49,850 nucleotides of DNA from Nemertoderma westbladi. Lineage: Eukaryota; Xenacoelomorpha; Nemertodermatida; Nemertodermatidae. The stretch spans positions 1-49,850 of the forward strand of contig JAUCBJ010008609.1 in the NCBI GenBank assembly GCA_032718475.1, read 5' to 3'. Below are positions 43,732 to 49,850 of this stretch, one piece after another. Under the pieces are notes generated by a model. It was not told the origin of the DNA. It searched no databases and worked only from the letters and a program-made list of their open reading frames with translations. A program made the position numbers and the translations under genes. Each line of letters opens with the position of its first letter. The first letter of the stretch is position 1.

Positions 43732-45080
43732 GGGTAGGTGTAAAACGCGGATCCGGATCCGGATTCAGGATCCGGATACGGATCAGGACCCGGATTTGCG
43801 AGTGTAAAAGGCGGATCCGGATTTACATACAATCCGTAACTGAGTGTAATATGCGGATTCTGAAATACGCAATCCGTATTGCAGTGTAAAACGCGGATTC
43901 ATATATTTTGTGAATCCGGAATGGAGTGTAAAATACGGATTTACGTTAATTACCAAGTTTTAATGGATCCGGAATGGAGTGTAATACACGGATTTTCGTG
44001 AATTACCAAGTTTTGTTGGATCCGGAATGGAGTGTAAAATACGGATTTTCGTTAATTACCAAGTTTTATTGGATCCGGAATGGAGTGTAAAACACGGATT
44101 TCGTTAATAACCAAATTTTGTTGGATCCGGAATGGAGTGTAAAACACGGATTTCGTTAATTACCAAGTTTTGTTGGATCCGGAATGGAGTGTAAAACACG
44201 GATTTTCGTTAATTAACAAGTTTTGTTGGATCCGTAATGGAGTGTAAAACACGGATTGTCGTTAATTACCAAGTTTTGTTGGATCCGGAATGGAGTGTAA
44301 AACACGGATTTACGTTAATTACCAAGTTTTATTGGATCCGGAATGGAGTGTAAAACACGGATTTATGTTAATTACCAAGTTTTATTGGATCCGGAATGGA
44401 GTGTAAAACACGGATTTACGTTAATAACCAAATTTTGTTGGATCCGGAATGGAGTGTAAAACACGGATTTCGTTAATTACCAAGTTTTATTGGATCCGGA
44501 ATGGAGTGTAAAACACGGATTTACGTTAATTACCAAGTTTTATTGGATCCGGAATGGAGTGTAAAACACGGATTGTCGTTAATTACCAAGTTTTGTTGGA
44601 TCCGGAATGGAGTGTAAAACACGGATTTACGTTAATTACCAAGTTTTATTGGATCCGGAATGGAGTGTAAAACACGGATTTACGTTAATTACCAAGTTTT
44701 ATTGGATCCGGAATGGAGTGTAAAACACGGATTTGCGTTAATTACCAAGTTTTATTGGATCCGGAATGGAGTGTAAAACACGGATTTTCGTTAATTACCA
44801 AGTTTTGTTGGATCCGGAATGGAGTGTAAAACACGGATTTACGTTAATTACCAAGTTTTAATGGATCCGGAAAGGGGTGTAAAACGCGGATTCAATTTAT
44901 TTACCAAGTGTTACTAGATCCGGGAAGGGGTGTAAAACGCGGATTGATTCAGGTTAATTACAAAGTGTTACTGGATCCGGGAAGGGGTGTAAAACGCGGA
45001 TTGATTCAGGTTAATTACAAAGTGTTACTGGATCCGGGAAGGTTGTAAAACGCGGATTTACGTTAATTACTGAGTTTGTT
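43732..45080 (+). repeat. Left foldback arm, 53-bp units
   Basis: About two dozen units (GGATCCGGAATGGAGTGTAA, then AACACGGATT, TACGTTAATTACCAAGTTTT, ATT). Outer units near 43732-43960 and inner units near 44870-45060 differ from the middle ones: they have CGCGGATT instead of CACGGATT and GGGAAGGGGTGTAAAACGCG. This grading by position is mirrored in the right arm. Confidence 0.92.
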
Positions 45081-45500
45081 AATGAGGGACACAACTATTA
45101 ATGAGGTACACACATTAATGAGGGACACAAACATTAATGGGGGACACCTTAATAGTTAATAGACACCTTAATAATTTGTCTATGTCTAGGGGCCACACAT
45201 AAGCTTAATCCGGCTCTGGGGGACACCTTAATAGGGGTCAATGCTTCCCAATGAATTATTAATAAGGGCGATGGTGATGCTTGGCCGTCAGACATTATTA
45301 GATATTGATTAGCTGAAAAACTATACTACCGTGGGAACGTGACCTCTCTGGTAGAGCAGCTCTGTAGACAATTGTATGGTAGGATTACTGTCCTGTTCCC
45401 TGATTGGCTTATCCATCCCAACCTCCCTTACAAACAAGAATCACTGTTCTGCCTAGCTGGCGGTAGTTTGTACTGCATCATAGCGTACTCTATTTAAGGC
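45081..45500 (+). promoter_or_regulatory. Upstream region and putative promoter of the transposon-borne gene
   Basis: Starts with short repeats of ATTAATGAGGGACACA and GGGGGACACCTTAATA. Further on are CTGATTGGCTT near 45401 (an inverted CCAAT box) and CTATTTAAGGC at 45489 (TATA-like), about 90 bases before the ATG. The spacing of CCAAT box, TATA box and start codon is that of a compact pol II promoter. Transcription is inferred. Confidence 0.5.
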
Positions 45501-45577
45501 CTTGCAAGCGTGCTGCCTTCCTAATTTATGGAGGCTGAACTGTTCAGTATAATTTCTTATTTAATTTCTTATTAAAC

Positions 45578-45760
45578 ATGGATGACAGTGATGACTTTGT
45601 AAAGGTTCCATTTACGGGATTCGTTATTCCGAGTCCAACCAATGATACAGCCATTGTTGAGCCGCTTGAACTCACTACCCAAACATCGTGCACCCCGAGT
45701 CCGGAGAAGAAAAAAACCAGGAAAGTCAGCAAGCCAAGAAAAGTTACTAAAGAACAATAA
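45578..45760 (+). CDS. 60-residue basic-tailed protein carried by the foldback element
   Basis: ATG at 45578 to TAA at 45758. I do not recognise the protein. The N-terminus is acidic (MDDSDDF), followed by a Pro/Thr/Ser-rich middle with SP and TP dipeptides. The C-terminus is strongly basic (SPEKKKTRKVSKPRKVTK), containing an SPEK cyclin-kinase-type site and a nuclear-localisation-like cluster. It has no signal peptide, membrane segment or catalytic motif. Such a layout suits a small nuclear or DNA-associated protein, but this is inference. It is the only open frame of note in the unique centre of the transposon. CCAAT and TATA elements precede it and AATAAA overlaps its stop codon, so the centre looks like one complete short gene. 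Minus-strand frames over the same bases look like shadows. It could be a captured host gene, an exapted transposon protein, or chance. Confidence 0.5.
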   Translation: MDDSDDFVKVPFTGFVIPSPTNDTAIVEPLELTTQTSCTPSPEKKKTRKVSKPRKVTKEQ

Positions 45761-45761
45761 A
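45756..45761 (+). promoter_or_regulatory. Polyadenylation signal overlapping the stop codon
   Basis: AATAAA shares its central bases with the TAA stop of the 60-codon ORF. A T/G-rich stretch (TGAGGGTCTGGGTCTTTATT) lies about 30 bases on, as expected downstream of a cleavage site. Confidence 0.5.
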
Positions 45762-45834
45762 CATTGCACTAATTAATAATTGTAACTAGATGAGGGTCTG
45801 GGTCTTTATTGCATATGCGTTTTATAAATTGTTC

Positions 45835-47198
45835 ATTAAAACTTACTAATTAACTTGAATCCGCGTTTTACACCCCTTCCCGGATCCACTAAAACTTGGT
45901 AATTAACATAAATCCGTGTTTTACACTCCGTTCCGGATCCAATAAAACTTGGTAATTAACGTAAATCCGTGTTTTACACTCCATTCCGGATCCAAAAAAA
46001 CTTGGTAATTAACGTAAATCTGTGTTTTACACTCCATTCCGGATCCAATAAAACTTGGTAATTAATGTAAATCCGTATTTTACACTCCATTCCGGATCCA
46101 ATAAAACTTGGTAATTAACGTAAATCCGTGTTTTACACTCCATTCCGGATCCAATAAAACTTGGTAATTAACGTAAATCCGTATTTTACACTCCATTCCG
46201 GATCCAATAAAACTTGGTAATTAACGTAAATCCGTGTTTTACACTCCATTCCGGATCCAATAAAACTTGGTAATTAACGTAATCCGTATTTTACACTCCA
46301 TTCCGGATCCAATAAAACTTGGTAATTAACGTAAATCCGTGTTTTACACTCCATTCCGGATCCAATAAAACTTGATAATTAACGTAAATCCGTGTTTTAC
46401 ACTCCATTCCGGATCCAATAAAACTTAGTAATTAACGCAAATCAGCGTTTTACACCCCTTCCCGGATCCAATAAAACTTGGTAATTAACTACAATCCGCG
46501 TTTTACACCCCTTCCCGGATCCAATAAAACATGGTAATTAACTTGAATCCGCGTTTTACACTCCATTCCGGATCCAATAAAACTTGATAATTAACGTAAA
46601 TCCGTGTTTTACACTCCATTCCGGATCCAATAAAACTTAGTAATTAACGTAAATCCGTGTTTTACACTCCATTCCGGATCCAATAAAACTTGATAATTAA
46701 CGTAAATCCGTGTTTTACACTCCATTCCGGATCCAATAAAACTTAGTAATTAACGTAAATCCGCGTTTTACACCCTTCCCGGATCCAATAAAACTTGGTA
46801 ATTAACTAGAATCCGCGTTTTACACCCCTTCCCGGATCCAATAAAACATGGTAATTAACTTGAATCCGCGTTTTACACCCCTTCCCGGATTTAATAAAAC
46901 TTTGTAATAAACCTGAATCCGTATTTTACACCCAATCCCGGATTCAGTAGAAAATGAATCCGCGTTTTACACTCCGTTCAGGATTTAGCCTAAAACATGA
47001 ATCCGCGCTTTACACTCCATTCCGGATCTGAAAAAAAGGCCAATCCGCATTTTACACTCGGTTACGGATTCGGTAAATTTAGCAGTGCACGGATCCGCAG
47101 ATTACACCCTAAAAATGTAAATTCAGTCGACTTCCATAGGGACAATGTTAAATGATAGAATCCGGATCCTGATCCGGATCCGCGTTTTACTCTGACCC
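45835..47198 (-). repeat. Right foldback arm, 53-bp units inverted
   Basis: Inverted copies of the left-arm unit (TTACACTCCATTCCGGATCC and AATAAAACTTGGTAATTAAC). Units with CGCGTTTTACACCCCTTCCC occur at the inner end, in the middle (about 46440-46540) and near the outer end, so the arm has its own block structure. The outermost 200 bp contain diverged units, like the outer left arm. Confidence 0.92.
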
Positions 47199-47214
47199 AT
47201 AACAAACAGGGTGA

Positions 47215-47935
47215 CATGGTCGCATGGACATCGACATCATCTGCATCCAAGAACATCGGATTTGTCATGAAGACACTGCCATGAAGTACAATGACATTGG
47301 AAATGGATGGACGTTAGTAACAAGCTCAGCAGTAAGAAACTCGGCCAATGCATCAATTGGAGGAGTAGGAATTCTGCTAAGTCCATTTGCACTTAAGACC
47401 CTAAACAACATCGAATCTATAAATTCCAGGGTTATGATCGCAACTTTTGATGGGAATCCCAAGGCAACAGTTAAATGTTGCTACAGTCCAACCAATGCCA
47501 CAGAGCCAGAACAAGCCAGTCAAGTTTTATGAAGATGTGACTGGTCTTATATAGGACATTCCGAAACACAATGTTAAAGTCATTGCTGGTGACCTGAATG
47601 CGCAAATTGGCCCAGAAGACATCAAGGATTACACATATAACACCAGTTCTAATAGAAATGGGTACTTACTTTTAGGCCTAATGGAAGAATGTGAATTGAT
47701 ACCAACAAACACCACATTCGAAAAGAGCAAGGGGAAGCTATGGACCTTTCAATACCCTAATGGAACCAAAGCACAACTGGATTACATCCTTATAAACAAA
47801 AAGTGGAGAAACAGCATGATCAACTGTGAGGCATACAGCTCGTTCAACCTAATTGGTTCGGTCCACAGAATTGCGACTGCAGAGATCAGACTCAGTTTGA
47901 GAGCCAGAAAACCCAGGACAAACAAGCAAATCAAC
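47215..47935 (+). pseudogene. Endonuclease domain of LINE 2, frameshifted
   Basis: Starts in frame with MDIDIICIQEHRI (the catalytic Glu region of exonuclease-endonuclease-phosphatase folds) and continues GGVGILLSPFALKTL and TVKCCYSPTNA. The frame breaks near 47530 and resumes with VIAGDLNAQIGPED at about 47583, the GD-N-A core. QLDYILINKKW follows, and SVHR near 47860 where active elements have SDHR. That Asp-to-Val change removes a catalytic-site residue. The N-terminal WN motif is missing because of 5' truncation. The enzyme would nick target DNA to start target-primed reverse transcription. Confidence 0.82.
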
Positions 47936-49799
47936 TATGACTGGAAGAAACTCAGAACTGACAATGCAGTAAAGGATGCTTACACAGTAGAAGTTCAAAA
48001 CCGCTTTGAAGCACTTCAGTCAATGGATGAAGACCAGTCCACCGATTCAATATACCAGAATATAATAAAAGCCCGCAAGGAATCAGCTAAGAGGCATATC
48101 CCACAGAAACCCAAACGAAAACAGTATGTGCCATGGCAAAACTCTGAGGTTACTTGTAAGAGAGAAGATCTTAAGATAGCCTACAAAGTTAAAACCGAAC
48201 ACCCAACAACCGAAAACATTAACAAGGTTGAGAAAGCTAAGGATGATTTTAAATAGGCCTACAACATCAGCCAGGAAAAGTACATACAGGATAAAATTGA
48301 AGCAATTACAACTGCTCACATACAGCAACAATCAAGACTTACCTGGCAAACTGTGAATGAGGTATCTGGTCGGAAAAGTTGTGCAAAGGGGCGCCTCAAA
48401 GCCGATAATCCCGAAGAACGTGTGGGGAAGTGGAAAAATCACTTCAGCAACTTGCTTGGGCAGCCACGAAACATCGAGGCCAGCCCTACAAGGAAAATAT
48501 ATGACAAGACACTACCTAGAGACAGGGGACTTCACACCTGCCGAACTCCAAAGAAGCATTAAAAGCATGTCCAATAATAAAGCGTGTGGATTATATGAAA
48601 TTCCAGCGGGGGTATGGAAAACAGGAGTGCGAAACAGACCATTATTGAATGTTTGCAACCGGATGTTAAAAGGGGAAAAGCCTCCACCAATTTGGATTAA
48701 AGTTCAACTAAAGCCTCTCCCCAAGAAAGGAGACCTCGGTATACCAACAAACTATCGTGGGATCTGTCTGCTTGTGGTAGCTGCCAAAATATACAATAAA
48801 ATGATTCTATATAGGATTAGGCCTCACATAGAGAAATTACTGCGTAAGAGCCAAAACGGATTTCGACCAAGTAGATCAACAATAGCTCAGATACTTGCAC
48901 TACGGAGACTGATTGAAGGAATTAAGTCAAAGAATCCCCCCTCAGTTGTGGACTTCAAGAAGGCATTCGACTCCATCCATAGAGGTAAAATGCTTGAAAT
49001 CCTAAGAGCTTATGGAATACCAGAAGTAATCGTTGCTGGCATTGGACCGTTATATTGTGACACAGAAGCACAGGTACTCTCACCAGATGGTGAAACTGAG
49101 TTTTTCTCAATCCTGGCTGGCGTACTGCAAGGTGACACATTTAGCACCATTACTATTTGTAATTGTACTGGATTACGCAATGAAGACACCCACAAAGGGT
49201 GAAGATCTGGGATTCACACTTCAAGAACGCAGAAGTAGTAGATATCCGGCAACTGCAGTCACAGACACCGACTTTGCGGATGACATCGCCCTGCTCTCTA
49301 ATACGCTAGCAGATGCACAGCTTCTACTGAATAAAGTGGAGAGGGCTGCTAAGGAGGTTGGATTGCATATAAATGCTACCAAGACCGAATTCATGACTTT
49401 TAATGTTGATGGAAACTTGACATCCATTGATAATAATCAACTAAGGAAGGTTGACGACTTCCAGTACCTTGGATTATCGATAGAGAGTAGCAAAAAGGAC
49501 ATAGAAGTTAGGAAAGCAAAGGCTTGGGTAGCTCTATCAAAAATGGATACCAGGCACCTGAAGACTAAGTTCTTTCGAGCCACAGTGGAAAGTGTATTTT
49601 TATACGGGGGTGAGACCTGGCACCTGGACACTGGCTAAATCACTTGAACAACGAATTGATGGTTGCTACACAAGACTACTAAGGGCAGCCCTAAACATCA
49701 GCTGGAGACAACACATGACAAACGCCGAGCTTTATGGTACAATACCACCTGTATCAACCACCCTCCGTGAACGCAGATTAAGATTCAGTGGGCACTGCT
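47936..49799 (+). pseudogene. Linker and reverse transcriptase of LINE 2, broken
   Basis: An in-frame TAG at 48254, part of a TAGGCCTA octamer, interrupts the linker (KDDFK, stop, AYNISQEKY). A frameshift follows near 48500. The RT then reads NKACGLYEIPAGVW, LKPLPKKGDLG near 48715, NYRGICLLVVAAKIYNKMIL, NGFRPSRST near 48857, and motif A VVDFKKAFDSIHR near 48945. A second shift lies near 49140, inside GVLQGDT/APLLF. Catalytic FADD follows at about 49275, then NATKTEFMTFN and VDDFQYLG. A third shift near 49620 leads to LLRAALNISWRQHMTNAEL and ERRLRFSGHCL, where the element is cut. All catalytic aspartates remain, but it cannot be translated whole. Confidence 0.85.
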
Positions 49800-49850
49800 T
49801 GTACGCGCTTTTGAAGACCTTTAGCAGTTTAACCTGCCAAAATTTATATG
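49800..49850 (+). repeat. Junction repeat interrupting LINE 2, shared with 13155-13195
   Basis: TACGCGCTTTTGAAGACCTT followed by TAGCAGTTTAACCTGCCAAA corresponds to the sequence just right of the 19-bp satellite at 13154, with only small indels (GA and an extra A). It starts abruptly inside LINE coding sequence, so it is one end of an inserted repeat whose remainder lies beyond the window. Confidence 0.7.

Larger units (their letters stand above)
43732..47198. mobile_element. 3,467-bp foldback-type DNA transposon with 9-bp target duplication
   Basis: The 9-mer ATAACAAAC flanks both ends exactly (43723-43731 and 47199-47207). Left end GGGTAGGTGTAAAACGCGG and right end (inverted) GGGTCAGAGTAAAACGCGG share GGGT and GTAAAACGCGGATCCGGATC. 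Each arm of about 1.35 kb is an array of about 53-bp units containing GGATCCGGAATGGAGTGTAA. The left array is direct and the right array inverted, so the strands can fold into one long stem. The centre (about 45081-45834) is unique and holds a small gene. Drosophila FB elements and sea urchin TU elements share this plan, and FB insertions make 9-bp duplications; Mutator-like elements also make 9-bp duplications. No transposase is present. Confidence 0.9.
47212..49799 (+). mobile_element. Non-LTR retrotransposon (LINE 2 of this window), both ends truncated
   Basis: Order: apurinic-type endonuclease, linker, reverse transcriptase, C-terminal region, as in RTE/CR1-like LINEs. Homology starts just inside the foldback element's right target duplication and stops at 49799. 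There a 40-bp sequence also present at 13155 takes over in the middle of the conserved RFSGHCL stretch. It is a different subfamily from the minus-strand LINE: both have PKKG and NGF motifs, but the surrounding residues differ widely. Confidence 0.88.

Noticed and set aside
45544-45769. Minus-strand frames of 62 and 65 codons over the transposon-borne gene
   Set aside because: Promoter and poly(A) signals fit the plus strand, and these frames lack recognisable features.

Overview
The window is nuclear DNA of an animal. It is AT-rich and gene-poor, with one spliced metazoan gene, decayed non-LTR retrotransposons, DNA-transposon relics with clear target-site duplications, tRNA-derived SINE heads, and tandem arrays covering roughly a third of the sequence. 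There are no bacterial-type operons, ribosome binding sites or CRISPR arrays. The long open frames at 12.0-16.3, 20.9-23.3, 29.4-35.5 and 41.7-43.5 kb are by-products of tandem repeats, not genes. A marine invertebrate would fit, but the species cannot be read from the sequence. A cDNA/low-input amplification adapter left in the sequence (117-168) points to PCR-amplified DNA from a small sample.

Layout: 0-7.1 kb holds the adapter, a 22-bp palindromic array, SINE heads, a repeat family carrying a CTCF-like motif, a LINE tail and a 13-bp array. 8.3-9.0 kb is a broken retroelement endonuclease domain on the minus strand. 9.9-20.5 kb is an FBXL16-like F-box/LRR gene on the plus strand: a large exon (9885-11065) and a terminal exon (20401-20549). 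They are separated by 9.3 kb filled with two 19-bp satellite arrays, a duplicated 0.7-kb unit and a small DNA transposon with poly-G ends. The splice phases of the two exons do not match, so at least one exon is missing from the window. 21.0-23.3 kb is a G-quadruplex-rich array; 24.7-24.9 kb a perfect 93-bp hairpin; 25.0-25.8 kb a nearly identical 50-bp satellite. 26.8-27.5 and 28.4-29.5 kb are terminal-inverted-repeat elements. 29.5-35.4 kb is a 5.8-kb 29/19-bp satellite with about 2.6-kb higher-order structure.

37.1-38.9 kb is a 5'-truncated LINE (minus strand). 39.2-41.0 kb is a hAT-type non-autonomous element with an exact 8-bp duplication, carrying a nested 362-bp element and a SINE. 41.3-43.5 kb holds another palindromic element and two minisatellites. 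43.7-47.2 kb is the most interesting object: a 3,467-bp foldback-type transposon with an exact 9-bp target duplication, two arms of about 1.35 kb made of 53-bp repeats in opposite orientation, and a unique centre that looks like a compact complete gene (CCAAT and TATA elements, 60-codon ORF, AATAAA). 47.2-49.8 kb is a second LINE (plus strand; endonuclease and reverse transcriptase, several frame breaks), cut off by a short repeat that also borders the 19-bp satellite at 13.2 kb.

The genes do not form a pathway. The functional content is one probable ubiquitin-ligase adaptor-like gene plus mobile and satellite DNA.
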